Position numbers and translations under genes: made by a program. From contig NZ_SOQZ01000003.1 in assembly GCF_004366715.1 (NCBI RefSeq), positions 191,001-255,000 of the forward strand: a stretch of DNA of 64,000 nt. Direction: 5' to 3'. Below, piece after piece: positions 35,318-45,614 of the stretch (position 1 is the first letter of the stretch; every line of letters starts with the position of its first letter). A model generated the notes under the pieces. The model was not told where the DNA came from, made no database searches, and worked only from the letters and a program-made list of their open reading frames with translations. This DNA is from Meridianimaribacter flavus (GTDB taxonomy: Bacteria; Bacteroidota; Bacteroidia; Flavobacteriales; Flavobacteriaceae).

Positions 35318-38300
35318 TTATTGTTTAACCACTTTTTTAATACTGATAACTTCTCCTTTTTTCATGAATTTAATCATGTAAACACCAGAAGGAAACTTAC
35401 TTAAGCTTATGAAATTATTGGTTGAGCTAATTGTTTTATTGCTGATTTTTTTACCAATTTGGTTGTAAATTACAGCCTCTAAAGTTTCATCGGTTACTAC
35501 ATACACCAAAGATTCTGTTGGGTTAGGGTAAACAATTAAACTGTTTTCAGTGAGGGTAATAGGCTCAACGCTTAAAGTTGAATCGTCAAACTCATATGCA
35601 CCTATTTCTATTTCACCACCTAATACTCGAGCTAGTCCAGAAATATCCAGAGAAGAACTGTTCTCAGTCTGATCTCCAGCATTAATTAATAAACTACCTA
35701 TTGCTGGCACTAAACCATCATCAGTAGTGCCAAAAATATCATCTTCACCATAAGGATCACTGCTATTTACAAACGGGTCTGAAGTTAAAGCAACAAATGT
35801 TGACGCGTTTGTAGTACTAATACCGCCACCTGTACCATCTGAAGCATTGTTTGATGAAGAATCATAAATATTGTAATCTCCTTCGTAGTCTGAAATAGAG
35901 TTGTCGCTACTCCTAACATTACTATAAAATACAGTATTGTATAGTATAGGAGCAGGAAAATAATTGCTGTATACACCACCACCTTCGTTGGTGGCTGTAT
36001 TATTAAAAATAGTTACATTGGTAAGTGTGATTAAAACATTTAAAGATGAATTGTCGCCATCATTACACAAGCCACCTCCATTATAAGCCATATTGTTACT
36101 AATTATTACATTCGTTAATATTGGGTTCGAATTATCATTGTTATAAACCCCACCGCCATTGTTGGTGGCTGTATTGTTACTGATGCTGACATTGGTTAAT
36201 GTTGGGTCAGATTTCCCTGTGTTATAAACCCCACCACCATTATTGGTGGCAGTATTGCTGCTGATAGTCACTTGATTAAGAGTAGGACTTGAGTTGTTGT
36301 AATTACACATTCCACCACCGTTATTGGTTGCGGTATTGTTGCTAATGATTGTTTGATTAAGAACTGGACTTGAATTATCATTGTAAATTCCGCCACCTTC
36401 GCCAGCGGTATTGTTACTAATAGTTACGTTTGTTAATGTTGAGGATGAACCATAACTTAGATACATGCCACCACCATAACTGACGGCGGTGTTGTTAGTA
36501 AAGGTGACATTAGTTAGTGTTGCATTTGAAGAATATAAATATAATCCACCACCATTAAAAGCGGTGTTGTTGGTAAAGGTGATATCGGTTAGTGTTACGT
36601 TTGAGGAGTATAATCCACCACCAATATCTGCGGAATTGTTATCAAAAGTCACATGGTTTAATGTAGGATTATCATTATTACCATAACTATACATTCCACC
36701 ACCATAACTTGCAGAATTGTTACTAAAGGTAACATAGTTTAATGTAGGGCTTGATGAAAAGTCTATAGGGTATAAAGTACTATGATTATACATGCCGCCT
36801 CCACTATTGCTATACCCGTTTTGTATAATTAAATGATCAAATAATGCATCTGGTGTTAAATCTTTTGTAGACAATATTTGCACGCCTGTAGTGCCGCCAC
36901 TTGGGTTGCCGCCATCTAAGGTTGTGTAACTTGTTTGGGTGTTGGTATTGGTATCATAGCCTCCTTTAATAAGAACGTTTTTGTCTTCAACATAAATTGT
37001 TTCGGTTAAATTAATAGTTTGTGTGGCAATTCTAATTTCAGCACCTTCACAAGCCAAATCAATTGCAGTTTGTAAATCGGTAAAAGCATTATCCCAGTTA
37101 GAACCATCATTATTACCTGTAGCTAAGGCATTATCAACATAAATAGTATCATTTAAACATACATAACTATATTCATAAGCGCCAATGTCTATAGTGCCGT
37201 TAAAAACACGCTCTCTACCAGTAGGATCGTAAGTCTGAGCATTATAACTGTTATTGCCCACGTCTAATATCTGTTTTCTTATAGCAGGAATTAAACCATC
37301 GTCTGAAGTTCCAAAAATATTGTCTTCACCATCTGGGTCACTACTATTAAAAAAAGGATCTTCAAATAACTCTACATAAGTGTAGTAGTCTGAATTTGAA
37401 AAAATACCACTTAAAAAGGAAGCATCTGAAGCAATGTTAGATGATGATGCATCAACAGCATCACCAGCAGCATCATTGCCATAACTAGCTGTATTACCAT
37501 AAAAAACAGTATTGTGTAGAATAGGGGTAGATAAACCTGAATTGTTCATTCCTCCACCACTAGCAAACAAAGAGGTATTATGACTGAATGTGACATTGAT
37601 TAAAGTAGGACTTGAAGTGAAATTCAACATCCCACCAGCATGATAAGTTGCCGTATTGTTGCAAATAGTTACATTGGTTAAAGTTGGGTTGGAGTAATTG
37701 TTGAATATACCACCACAAATTTCACCTGCTGTATTGTTGTAAATAAATATATTGGTTAGTAATGCATTTGAAAAGTAATTGTACATACCACCGCCTTCTA
37801 CTGAGTATCCATTTTGAATAACTAGGTGGTTTAATTCACTTGCTGTTGTTAAGTTTGATGTAGATAATACTTGAACACCAGTAGTTCCACCGCTTGGGTT
37901 ACCTCCATCTAAAATGGTGTAACCTGTTTGGGTATTAGTTGCGGTATCATATCCTCCTTTTATAATTCTATCTGAGGTTACATGAATTGTAGTTGTCACA
38001 TTAAATGTTTGTGCTGCAATTCTAATTTCGGCACCTATACATGCATTATAAATGGCAGTTTGCAAGTCGGTAAAAGCATTATCCCAATCGGAGCCATCGT
38101 TATTACCGGTTGCGGTAGTGCTTACGTACACAATACTGCTAGAACAGGGATTGGATTGTACTTCGTAAGCTCCAATATCAATAGTAGTATCATAAATTCT
38201 TGGTTGACCTGCTATATCAATAACTTCTGAAATGAAGCTGTTGTTACCAACGTCTAACAATGGACTTCCCAAACCTAGAATCAAACCATCATCGGCAGTA

Positions 38301-39163
38301 CCAAAAGTGTTATCAGCGCCATCGGGATCATTATCATTAATAAAAGGAGTTTCTGTTAAAGCTATGAAATTGGTTGAATTGCTTATGTTTCCGCCCAAAC
38401 CATTAGAGGCATTATTAGAAGATAAACCGTTTATATCTCCTGTTAAGTTTGAAATAGAGCTGGAATAACCTGTTGAGATATTATTAAATAATACGGTGTT
38501 TTTAATCGTAAAGTCGGAATTATAATTATATATGCCAGCAGCACTACTAGCGGAGTTATTAGTAATCGTGGCATTAACAACTGTAATTTCAGTATTTTGA
38601 TTGTTATACATGCCACCAGCATAAGTGGCTGCAATATTATAGCTAATTATTGCGTTAGTAAACACAGGGTTTGAATCACTATCATTAAAAATCCCGCCAC
38701 CAGAATTAGCATAATTATTAATGAAGATTATATTAGTAAGTGTAGGGCTCGATGCATCATTGTACATGCCGCCTCCATTTTCAGTTGTATATCCGTTACT
38801 AATAACCAGGTGGTCAAACAATGTAACTGATGTTAAACTTTGTGTGCTTAAAACTCGGTATGTATTTTCTCCATCTAAAGTGGTGTAACCAATTTGGGCG
38901 TTAAATGTAGAATTATAACCGCCTTTTATAATTAAATTTAAATTGTTAATTGTTATTGTTGAACCAAAATTAATAGTACCTTCGGTAATCAAAATTTCGT
39001 CCCCATTAGTAGTGGCAACTAATAAAGCGTCTGATAAATTATTAAAAGGGCTTGAAATGGTTCCTGAGCCAGAAGTTGGTTGGTTTAAATCTACATAATA
39101 AGTAGTGGCATTCAGATTTTGAAAAGAAAATATCAAAATCATGAGAACAAAAAGTGGTTTCAT
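35318..39163 (-). CDS. Large secreted beta-helix protein with type IX secretion C-terminal domain
   Basis: About 1281 aa with signal MKPLFVLMILIFSFQNLNA. Three homologous modules (roughly 27-345, 346-690, 690-1205), each starting with a YYVDxxxATGxNDGSxWDNAFTDLQTA-type opening and ending with IDIGAYE; between them are stacked Gly/Asn-rich rungs such as GGGMYNN and LTNVTISNNTA, typical of right-handed beta-helices. The last 75 residues (SLIVYPNPTESLVYVV to SGVYMIKF) are the T9SS type A sorting domain, so it should be exported and attached to the surface. Calcium-like DG/DD motifs end each module. ATG 39163 preferred over the TTG at 39181. An adhesin or polysaccharide-binding role is inference. 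Confidence 0.85.
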   Translation of the reverse strand: MKPLFVLMILIFSFQNLNATTYYVDLNQPTSGSGTISSPFNNLSDALLVATTNGDEILITEGTINFGSTITINNLNLIIKGGYNSTFNAQIGYTTLDGENTYRVLSTQSLTSVTLFDHLVISNGYTTENGGGMYNDASSPTLTNIIFINNYANSGGGIFNDSDSNPVFTNAIISYNIAATYAGGMYNNQNTEITVVNATITNNSASSAAGIYNYNSDFTIKNTVLFNNISTGYSSSISNLTGDINGLSSNNASNGLGGNISNSTNFIALTETPFINDNDPDGADNTFGTADDGLILGLGSPLLDVGNNSFISEVIDIAGQPRIYDTTIDIGAYEVQSNPCSSSIVYVSTTATGNNDGSDWDNAFTDLQTAIYNACIGAEIRIAAQTFNVTTTIHVTSDRIIKGGYDTATNTQTGYTILDGGNPSGGTTGVQVLSTSNLTTASELNHLVIQNGYSVEGGGMYNYFSNALLTNIFIYNNTAGEICGGIFNNYSNPTLTNVTICNNTATYHAGGMLNFTSSPTLINVTFSHNTSLFASGGGMNNSGLSTPILHNTVFYGNTASYGNDAAGDAVDASSSNIASDASFLSGIFSNSDYYTYVELFEDPFFNSSDPDGEDNIFGTSDDGLIPAIRKQILDVGNNSYNAQTYDPTGRERVFNGTIDIGAYEYSYVCLNDTIYVDNALATGNNDGSNWDNAFTDLQTAIDLACEGAEIRIATQTINLTETIYVEDKNVLIKGGYDTNTNTQTSYTTLDGGNPSGGTTGVQILSTKDLTPDALFDHLIIQNGYSNSGGGMYNHSTLYPIDFSSSPTLNYVTFSNNSASYGGGMYSYGNNDNPTLNHVTFDNNSADIGGGLYSSNVTLTDITFTNNTAFNGGGLYLYSSNATLTNVTFTNNTAVSYGGGMYLSYGSSSTLTNVTISNNTAGEGGGIYNDNSSPVLNQTIISNNTATNNGGGMCNYNNSSPTLNQVTISSNTATNNGGGVYNTGKSDPTLTNVSISNNTATNNGGGVYNNDNSNPILTNVIISNNMAYNGGGLCNDGDNSSLNVLITLTNVTIFNNTATNEGGGVYSNYFPAPILYNTVFYSNVRSSDNSISDYEGDYNIYDSSSNNASDGTGGGISTTNASTFVALTSDPFVNSSDPYGEDDIFGTTDDGLVPAIGSLLINAGDQTENSSSLDISGLARVLGGEIEIGAYEFDDSTLSVEPITLTENSLIVYPNPTESLVYVVTDETLEAVIYNQIGKKISNKTISSTNNFISLSKFPSGVYMIKFMKKGEVISIKKVVKQ
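35960..36730. repeat. Internal near-identical DNA repeats in the beta-helix gene
   Basis: The third module is built of repeated blocks encoding NNTATNNGGG[MV]YN..SPTLTNV. On the plus strand variants of CCACCACCATTATTGGTGGC are repeated about every 75-100 bases from about 35980 to 36730. Such repeats permit unequal recombination that changes protein length. Confidence 0.7.
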
Positions 39164-39445
39164 AGTTTTTAGTTTGGTCAAAACAAATGTATATAATTAA
39201 TTTTAGGTAGCCTTCTCTATAGTTACGTATAGCTTAAAAATATTCTGAAAAATTTTAAGAAGATATTAAGAAGCAATCAGAAATAAACTCTCTGTTAATG
39301 TTGAACCAATTTTCCGTTTAAACATCTCAAATTAAGTCTATCTATTTTTTATAATAACTCTTTTTATGTTAAAAGATAAGTCGCAAAAAAATGCGCTTTT
39401 ACAGTTTGTTTTTGTAATCTTTACTTTTTTTTATACGAAGGAAGT

Positions 39446-40618
39446 CTAGTCATCAATACGATTGTCATCAAAAGCCGATGGTAACAATTTAGGAATAAAT
39501 TTTATAAAAATAGGCAGCAAAAGCATACCACCTGGTAACATAAAAATGGCTAAACTAGGTATAGATTTAAAAATATCTAGTAATTGGTCTTGTACTTTTT
39601 TTTGTTCGTCGTCACTAAGTGGTCTTGTGGTTGACTTGGTAAGCAATATCATGAGCTCTTTACTTTCTTTAAGCTCTTTGAGTAAGCGTTTGCTATTACG
39701 TTTTATGAGTTTTCGTACCATTTTACTGGAGTTGTCATAAAAACTCTGAACCATGTTTTTAGAGTTCAGTAATGCAATTTTATCTTTATTGGTTTCATAA
39801 AACACATTAATATGTTCAATGGAAGCCTCAATAATATCTTGTTTTACATCAAGGTCTTTGCCTAGTTTTTGTAAAAACTGTTTCTCTTCAAGGTCAATGG
39901 TTTTATCACTCCAAAACGCCATACATACAATATCAGTAATGTAGTATTTGCTGAGTCGTCCGTTTATAAAAGTAATCACTTCGTTATAGCTATGTGTTCT
40001 ATTGTCCTGGTATCTCAATGATGCTTCAATGAGTTTAATAAGGCTTTTGTCGTATTTGGTTTTTTCCGATTTGTTTTCAAAAACCTCAATAATAATGGTT
40101 TCAATAGCTGCTTCAAGATTTTTTAAGTAGGTCTCAGAAACTACATCTGTTCTAAGGTACTTTTGATACGCAATAACATCAATAAAAAGCAGTGCGTTGG
40201 TGATAAAGTAATTAAAGTTTTTTGTGAGGATATTGTCATCAATATGCACACGTTTATTCACCATAGCTTCCAAAAGCTCAGAAGATTTTTTTTCGCCTAA
40301 AAGCTCTTCAAAAAAAGAAGATTTGTAAACATCAATAGTGTTGTAAAAGTTAATAACACTTTCAATAAAATCTGCTTTGTCACCTTCCTTGTTGTGGATG
40401 TAATAAAAAGAGGCTAAAAGGTTTACTTTGGTCAACTCTTCATGAAGAAACTCTCTGTTTTCAATGCAATTATCTACAATAGAAATATTACTTCCGTAGA
40501 TAAATCCACTTTGCTTTAAGGCTACATAAAAGTCGTCCAATTTTAGTTGACAAAAAGAGGTGTTGGCACTGAGCTCCTTGAGTAATTTTTTTATCCAGCC
40601 ATTGGCAGAAGGATTCAT
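39446..40618 (-). CDS. LETM1-related biofilm-associated-type protein
   Basis: 390 aa, no signal peptide. The body is helical; the C-terminus carries the LETM1-like block RKLIKRNSKRLLKELKESKEL, RPLSDDEQKKVQDQLLDIFK and a hydrophobic IPSLAIFMLPGGMLLLPIF segment that should be a membrane helix. The arrangement matches the flavobacterial family annotated as LETM1-related biofilm-associated protein. Function unproven. Single gene, divergent from the DUF4331 pair with 146 bases between. Confidence 0.75.
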   Translation of the reverse strand: MNPSANGWIKKLLKELSANTSFCQLKLDDFYVALKQSGFIYGSNISIVDNCIENREFLHEELTKVNLLASFYYIHNKEGDKADFIESVINFYNTIDVYKSSFFEELLGEKKSSELLEAMVNKRVHIDDNILTKNFNYFITNALLFIDVIAYQKYLRTDVVSETYLKNLEAAIETIIIEVFENKSEKTKYDKSLIKLIEASLRYQDNRTHSYNEVITFINGRLSKYYITDIVCMAFWSDKTIDLEEKQFLQKLGKDLDVKQDIIEASIEHINVFYETNKDKIALLNSKNMVQSFYDNSSKMVRKLIKRNSKRLLKELKESKELMILLTKSTTRPLSDDEQKKVQDQLLDIFKSIPSLAIFMLPGGMLLLPIFIKFIPKLLPSAFDDNRIDD

Positions 40619-40764
40619 GGGCTTAAGATTATAGAGTAAAGATAGTTTTAAATTTTAAAAGCGCTATAATTTTTTTGTTAACAAAAATTTAACAAAACCG
40701 CACTTTAGATTTTTCCGTAGGTAGAGCAGAGACAAAACAATTAATTAACAAAAATCTCATTATT

Positions 40765-41415
40765 ATGAAAAAATCAAAAATCTTTTTAGGGATCGCAATT
40801 GTTGCAGTTGCAGGTTTCATTGCCATTGCAGCAGACCACATTGATGCGCCAGCGGTTCAAGGTGGTACGAACGATATTACTGACTTTTATGCTTTTCAGG
40901 GAGAAGACACAAACAACCTGGTATTTGTAGCAAATACACAAGGTCTTTTGAGTCCTTCAGCCACTGGAAGTGCTTCGTTTGATGAAAATACTCTTATAGA
41001 GTTTAACATTGACACTACAGGTGATAATGTTGAAGACTTGGTAATTCAAGCTACTGCAAGAGATGGAAAAATGTACTTTTTTGGACCAGCAGCACCTAGC
41101 TCAACAGGATTAAGCAGTTCTATTTTAACAGCTTCACAACAGGGAGTTGTAGACATTACAAGCTATGGTTCTTCTGCTACTATTTCAACAAATGGAGGAA
41201 TGCGCTTTTTTGCAGGACCACGTGACGACCCTTTCTTTATGGACTTTGCTCAGTATAGCGCAATTGTTGGCGGAACAGCTACAGCATTTAACAATCCAGG
41301 TGACGACACATTTGCAGGAACCAATGTAATGTCTGTTGTTGTTGAAGTTCCAAAATCAATGATTGGAGGAACAGGAACAATAAATACTTGGGTTGAAACT
41401 AAAAGAAAACAATAA
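40765..41415 (+). CDS. DUF4331 protein, N-terminal half type
   Basis: 216 aa with signal peptide (MKKSKIFLGIAIVAVAGFIAIA). Mature start DHIDAPAVQGGTNDITDFYAF is the DUF4331 N-terminal signature, continuing with FNIDTTGDNVEDLVIQ and FAGPRDDPFFMDFAQY. In many bacteria DUF4331 is a single protein of about 400 or more; here it stops after half and the second half is the next gene. DHxDAP, with its His and two Asp, could bind a metal. Exported, function unknown. Confidence 0.85.
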   Translation: MKKSKIFLGIAIVAVAGFIAIAADHIDAPAVQGGTNDITDFYAFQGEDTNNLVFVANTQGLLSPSATGSASFDENTLIEFNIDTTGDNVEDLVIQATARDGKMYFFGPAAPSSTGLSSSILTASQQGVVDITSYGSSATISTNGGMRFFAGPRDDPFFMDFAQYSAIVGGTATAFNNPGDDTFAGTNVMSVVVEVPKSMIGGTGTINTWVETKRKQ

Positions 41416-41435
41416 ACTTTAAACACATTAATATT

Positions 41436-41996
41436 ATGAAACTAAATACTATAAAACTTTATGCTATTGCAGCACTTATAGCCTTAACAGCATATAACTG
41501 TAATAATGACGATGATAGTAATACCGAACCAATTGGACCTGATTTTTCAGGTACATATATACAAGAAGATCAAATGGGTAGACCAGCTGTAAACACAGTG
41601 TTTGTGTCTTCATCTAGTAAAGATGATTTTAATACTACAATACCTTCAAATCAAGGAGCAGCATTTCAAAGTATGTTTCAAACTAACTTGGAAGCCTTAA
41701 GTCCTGCTTATGCAAATCCAGGAGATACTAATGCACTAGGTTTAGACTCTGCAACATTTACAGGTCTTTTAGCTACTGATGTGTTGAATGTATCATTAGA
41801 TGGAACAACTACATTTTATGATGGTACCAATGTGCTTACTGGTAGAGCACTAGCTGATGATGTTATTACAGTAGAACTGCTATTGATTTTTGGAGGTGAA
41901 GATTTTTCTGAAAACCCAACTTTAAGCAATGATAACGTTGACGCAAATGATAAGGAATTCCTTACCTCATTTCCATACTTGGCTTCGCCATGGTAA
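41436..41996 (+). CDS. DUF4331 protein, C-terminal half type, lipoprotein
   Basis: 186 aa with lipoprotein signal (LTAYNCNNDDDS, Cys 22). QMGRPAVNTVFVSSSSKDDFNTTIPS corresponds to the second conserved block of DUF4331 proteins, and the end DFSENPTLSNDNVDANDKEFL matches the usual C-terminus. It lies 20 bases after the first half on the same strand; its acidic Asp-rich linker follows the lipid Cys. Probably works with the first half as a two-chain unit at the outer membrane. Confidence 0.8.
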   Translation: MKLNTIKLYAIAALIALTAYNCNNDDDSNTEPIGPDFSGTYIQEDQMGRPAVNTVFVSSSSKDDFNTTIPSNQGAAFQSMFQTNLEALSPAYANPGDTNALGLDSATFTGLLATDVLNVSLDGTTTFYDGTNVLTGRALADDVITVELLLIFGGEDFSENPTLSNDNVDANDKEFLTSFPYLASPW

Positions 41997-42010
41997 TACA
42001 ATTTTAAATA

Positions 42011-42048
42011 ACCTTGAAATATTTAGTTAGTCGTATTTCAAGGTTATT
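42011..42048 (+). terminator. Terminator or attenuator after the DUF4331 pair
   Basis: Stem ACCTTGAAATA / TATTTCAAGGT with a 12-base loop followed by a short TATTTA stretch, 15 bases after the stop. The T-run is weak, so readthrough to the TPR and receptor genes is plausible. Confidence 0.6.
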
Positions 42049-42077
42049 TAACAACTAACAAAAAACTCTCAATACTC

Positions 42078-43367
42078 ATGAACTCTCTATATAAAATAGT
42101 GTTGTGCTGTGCAATTATTGTATCTAGTTGCACAACACCACCAAAAAAAATTACTGATACTAATGATTATAATATTTACCTTGAATTAGCCCAGAATAAG
42201 GCGTTGCAAGCTGCTAAGAACGATAATGAATTTTGGAAACAAAAGTTAGAAACTACACCTAATCAGTTTCCATATTTAGGAAAACTTGCAACGTCATATT
42301 CTAATTTATTTGAAATTACAGGCAAAATTTCATACCTAAAACAAGCTGAAAACTACTTGGTACAAGCCAATAAGGCAACCGAGCAAAAAGATGCAGGTTA
42401 CTTAAGAGCATTAGCTTCAAACTATATTTCTCAACACAGATTTAAAGAGGCTTTACAACAGCTTACCAAGGCTGAGTTAATAGGAGAAAACCTTGAGGCA
42501 ACTCAAAAAATGCTTTTTGATGCTCATTTAGAATTGGGTAACTATAAGTTAGCACAAGGCTATCTGGAGATGTTTAAAGATTTTAGTGATTTTGATTATC
42601 TCATTCGTTTATCAAAATGGAGCGATCATAAAGGAAATCTGGATGCTGCTATTAAATACATGGAAAAAGCAAAATCTATTGCTGAATCTTCTAATCTTAA
42701 CGGAATTAAACAATGGTCTTACACCAATCTTGCCGATTTTCATGGTCATGCAGGAGAAATTGAAGCTTCATACAATCATTATTTAAAAGCATTAGAATTA
42801 AATCCAAACGATGCTTATGCTAAAAAAGGAATAGCTTGGATCGTTTATTCTCATGAGAACAATCCTGATGAAGCTTTACGAATTTTAAACACTGTTACTA
42901 CCACTTTTTTTGCTCCAGATTATTACCTACTTAAAGCTGAAATTGCCGAATATAAACAAGACATAGCTTTAAAAAACGAGCAGCTAAAACTGTATAAAGA
43001 AGCTGTAAAAGATACTTCTTATGGTGATATGTATAACAAATACAATGTGTTGTTGTATGCCTGTGAAAAAGAAAATAGGGATGAAGCTATAATGATTGCT
43101 AAAACTGAAGTAGATAACAGACCAACACCACAATCTTATGATTTGTTGGCTTGGGCTGAATTTAAAAACGGAAATCTAAATGGAGCCTTAAATATTGTTG
43201 AAAACCACATAGCTGATAAAACTTTTGAACCTGAAACACTGTACCATATAGCTGAAATTTACAAGGCTTTTGGTAAGTATGAAAAAGTGAAACCTTTAAA
43301 AGAAGAACTCTTAGGAAGTCTGTATGAACTGGGACCAACCATGAAAGAAAAGATAGAACAACTTTAA
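42078..43367 (+). CDS. TPR lipoprotein
   Basis: 429 aa with lipoprotein signal (CCAIIVSSCTTPPK, Cys 19). The rest is a series of TPR-like pairs: FKEALQQLTKAELIGENLEATQKML, NLDAAIKYMEKAKSIAESSN, IEASYNHYLKALELNPNDAYAKKGIAW. It is 12 bases upstream of the TonB receptor and probably in one operon with it. It may work as the surface or periplasmic partner of the receptor or DUF4331 proteins. Function inferred from context only. Confidence 0.75.
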   Translation: MNSLYKIVLCCAIIVSSCTTPPKKITDTNDYNIYLELAQNKALQAAKNDNEFWKQKLETTPNQFPYLGKLATSYSNLFEITGKISYLKQAENYLVQANKATEQKDAGYLRALASNYISQHRFKEALQQLTKAELIGENLEATQKMLFDAHLELGNYKLAQGYLEMFKDFSDFDYLIRLSKWSDHKGNLDAAIKYMEKAKSIAESSNLNGIKQWSYTNLADFHGHAGEIEASYNHYLKALELNPNDAYAKKGIAWIVYSHENNPDEALRILNTVTTTFFAPDYYLLKAEIAEYKQDIALKNEQLKLYKEAVKDTSYGDMYNKYNVLLYACEKENRDEAIMIAKTEVDNRPTPQSYDLLAWAEFKNGNLNGALNIVENHIADKTFEPETLYHIAEIYKAFGKYEKVKPLKEELLGSLYELGPTMKEKIEQL

Positions 43368-43379
43368 TCACTCAACATT

Positions 43380-45614
43380 ATGAAAATTAAACATACAATA
43401 TTGGTATTACTAATGTTAATGGTGAGTTCTACTGCTTTTTCACAGCATTTAAAAGGTAAGGTTTTAAACACTTTTAGTCAACCTTTGGAATCTGCTTATG
43501 TATTTAACGTTACTACCAAAAGTCATGCGCATTCATCTGAAAATGGTCTGTTCACTATTGATAATACAAGTGTAGGAGACAGTCTAAAGATAGGATTGTT
43601 GGGATATGAAACAAAGTTTGTTGTTGTAAGCTCTTCAAGTTTTGAAGCAACACTACTTATTACGCTTCAGGAAAAGGCGTTTCAATTAGATGAAATGATA
43701 ATTACTGAAGAATTAAATACAGCAAGTACTATAACTAGGTTGGATATGAATACCAATCCGTTGAATTCATCGCAAGAAGCACTGCGTAAAGTCCCTGGAT
43801 TAATTATTGGACAGCATGCTGGAGGAGGAAAAGCAGAACAAATTTTTCTTAGAGGTTTTGATATAGATCATGGTACTGATGTATCAATAAATGTAGATGG
43901 TATGCCAGTAAACATGGTGTCTCATGCGCATGGGCAAGGTTATAGCGACTTACATTTTTTAATACCAGAAACGGTTAATAAAATAGATTTTGGTAAAGGT
44001 CCTTATTATGGAGATAAAGGCGATTTTACTACAGCAGGTTTTGTAGATTTTTCTACAAAAGATTATCTAAAAGAAAGTGCGATAACATTTTCAATGGGAG
44101 ATTTTAATACCTTAAGAACTCTTGGGATGTTTAATCTTCTAGAAAAGTCAAAACATCAAAATGCATGTATAGCTACTGAATATTTAGCAACCGATGGACC
44201 TTTTGAGTCGCCTCAAAATTTTAATCGAATTAATGTATTTGGAAAGTATGTTACTTTTTCATCAGATAATTCAAAATTGTCATTAACTGCTTCTCACTTT
44301 ACAAGCAGATGGGATGCTTCTGGTCAAATTCCGCAACGTGAAGTTGATAATGGAAATATTACACGTTTTGGAGCTATTGATGATACTGAAGGAGGAGAAA
44401 CCCAACGCACAAATTTTAACGTTGAATTCAATAAGTATATCACAGATAACACACGCTTAAAAACCAATGCGTTTTATTCGCATTATGCTTTTGAATTGTA
44501 TTCTAACTTCACATTTTTCTTAGAAGATCCAGTTAATGGAGATCAAATTAAACAGCAAGAGGATAGACATATTTTTGGTGCTAATGCAAGTGTTGTTAAA
44601 GAAACTAGTTTAGGGTCAACTCCTGTAACTATTAGTTCTGGTTTAGGTCTTAGACATGATATTGTAAATGATATTGAACTGTCGCATACACTTAACAGAA
44701 AAACCACTTTAGAGCAAATACAATTGGGTGATTTAAATCAAATAAATGTAGATGCTTTTGTAAATGCAGAATTTGAGTTTGGAAAGCTTAAAGTAGCTCC
44801 TGCATTGCGCTTAGACTATTTTAAGTTTTTATACAACGATAAGTTACAAGCTAATTACATTACGCAGTCTGAAACTAAAACAATTTTAAGTCCGAAACTT
44901 AATTTTTATTACGATGCAGCTAGTAACCTTCAACTGTTTTTAAAATCAGGAATTGGTTTTCACTCTAATGATACAAGAGTTGTTGTAAGTAATCAAGGAG
45001 AAGATGTTTTACCAAGAGCTTATGGATTGGATTTTGGTAAAGTATGGAAGCCATTTCCAAAACTAGTGCTTAATTCGGCATTGTGGTATTTGTTTTTAGA
45101 ACAAGAGTTTGTGTATGTAGGAGATGCTGGAATTGTAGAACCTAGCGGAAAAACTGAACGTTATGGACTTGATTTAGGCTTAAGGTATCAATTTAATGAT
45201 TGGTTGTTTTTTGATACTGATGCAACAATTACGCATGCTAGAAGTACAGAAGATCCTGATGGACAAAACTATATTCCGTTAGCTCCTGATTTTACATTGG
45301 CTGGAGGATTATCGATTAATGATTTGAATGGATTTTCTGGAGGAATTAGGTATAGATATATTGATGATAGACCAGCAAATGAAGACAATAGTATTGTAGC
45401 TGAAGGCTATTTTGTAACCGATTTTAATGCTAACTATAGTTTTGATAATATCACTTTAGGGTTTGTAATAGAAAACCTTTTTGATACCGAATGGAATGAA
45501 ACACAGTTTGCTACAGAGTCTCGTTTGCAAAACGAAGCACAGTCTGTTGAAGAAATACATTTTACACCTGGAACACCTTTTTTTATTAAAGGAACTATTG
45601 CATACAGGTTTTAA
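43380..45614 (+). CDS. TonB-dependent outer-membrane receptor
   Basis: 744 aa with signal MKIKHTILVLLMLMVSSTAFSQ. N-terminal carboxypeptidase-like domain (LKGKVLNTFSQPLESAYV), then a plug with PGLIIGQHAGGGKAEQIFLRG, DIDHGTDVSINVDGMPVN and MVSHAHGQGYSDLHF; the several His near each other in HAHGQGYSDLH are unusual and suggest metal contact. Barrel ends in GTIAYRF with the terminal Phe outer-membrane signature. Its operon partners are the TPR lipoprotein and DUF4331 pair. Substrate unknown. Confidence 0.9.
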   Translation: MKIKHTILVLLMLMVSSTAFSQHLKGKVLNTFSQPLESAYVFNVTTKSHAHSSENGLFTIDNTSVGDSLKIGLLGYETKFVVVSSSSFEATLLITLQEKAFQLDEMIITEELNTASTITRLDMNTNPLNSSQEALRKVPGLIIGQHAGGGKAEQIFLRGFDIDHGTDVSINVDGMPVNMVSHAHGQGYSDLHFLIPETVNKIDFGKGPYYGDKGDFTTAGFVDFSTKDYLKESAITFSMGDFNTLRTLGMFNLLEKSKHQNACIATEYLATDGPFESPQNFNRINVFGKYVTFSSDNSKLSLTASHFTSRWDASGQIPQREVDNGNITRFGAIDDTEGGETQRTNFNVEFNKYITDNTRLKTNAFYSHYAFELYSNFTFFLEDPVNGDQIKQQEDRHIFGANASVVKETSLGSTPVTISSGLGLRHDIVNDIELSHTLNRKTTLEQIQLGDLNQINVDAFVNAEFEFGKLKVAPALRLDYFKFLYNDKLQANYITQSETKTILSPKLNFYYDAASNLQLFLKSGIGFHSNDTRVVVSNQGEDVLPRAYGLDFGKVWKPFPKLVLNSALWYLFLEQEFVYVGDAGIVEPSGKTERYGLDLGLRYQFNDWLFFDTDATITHARSTEDPDGQNYIPLAPDFTLAGGLSINDLNGFSGGIRYRYIDDRPANEDNSIVAEGYFVTDFNANYSFDNITLGFVIENLFDTEWNETQFATESRLQNEAQSVEEIHFTPGTPFFIKGTIAYRF

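Noticed and set aside
35960-36730. Regular repeats that could suggest a CRISPR array
   Set aside because: They lie in a continuous coding frame, the 'spacers' code for the same beta-helix rungs, and no cas gene is near.
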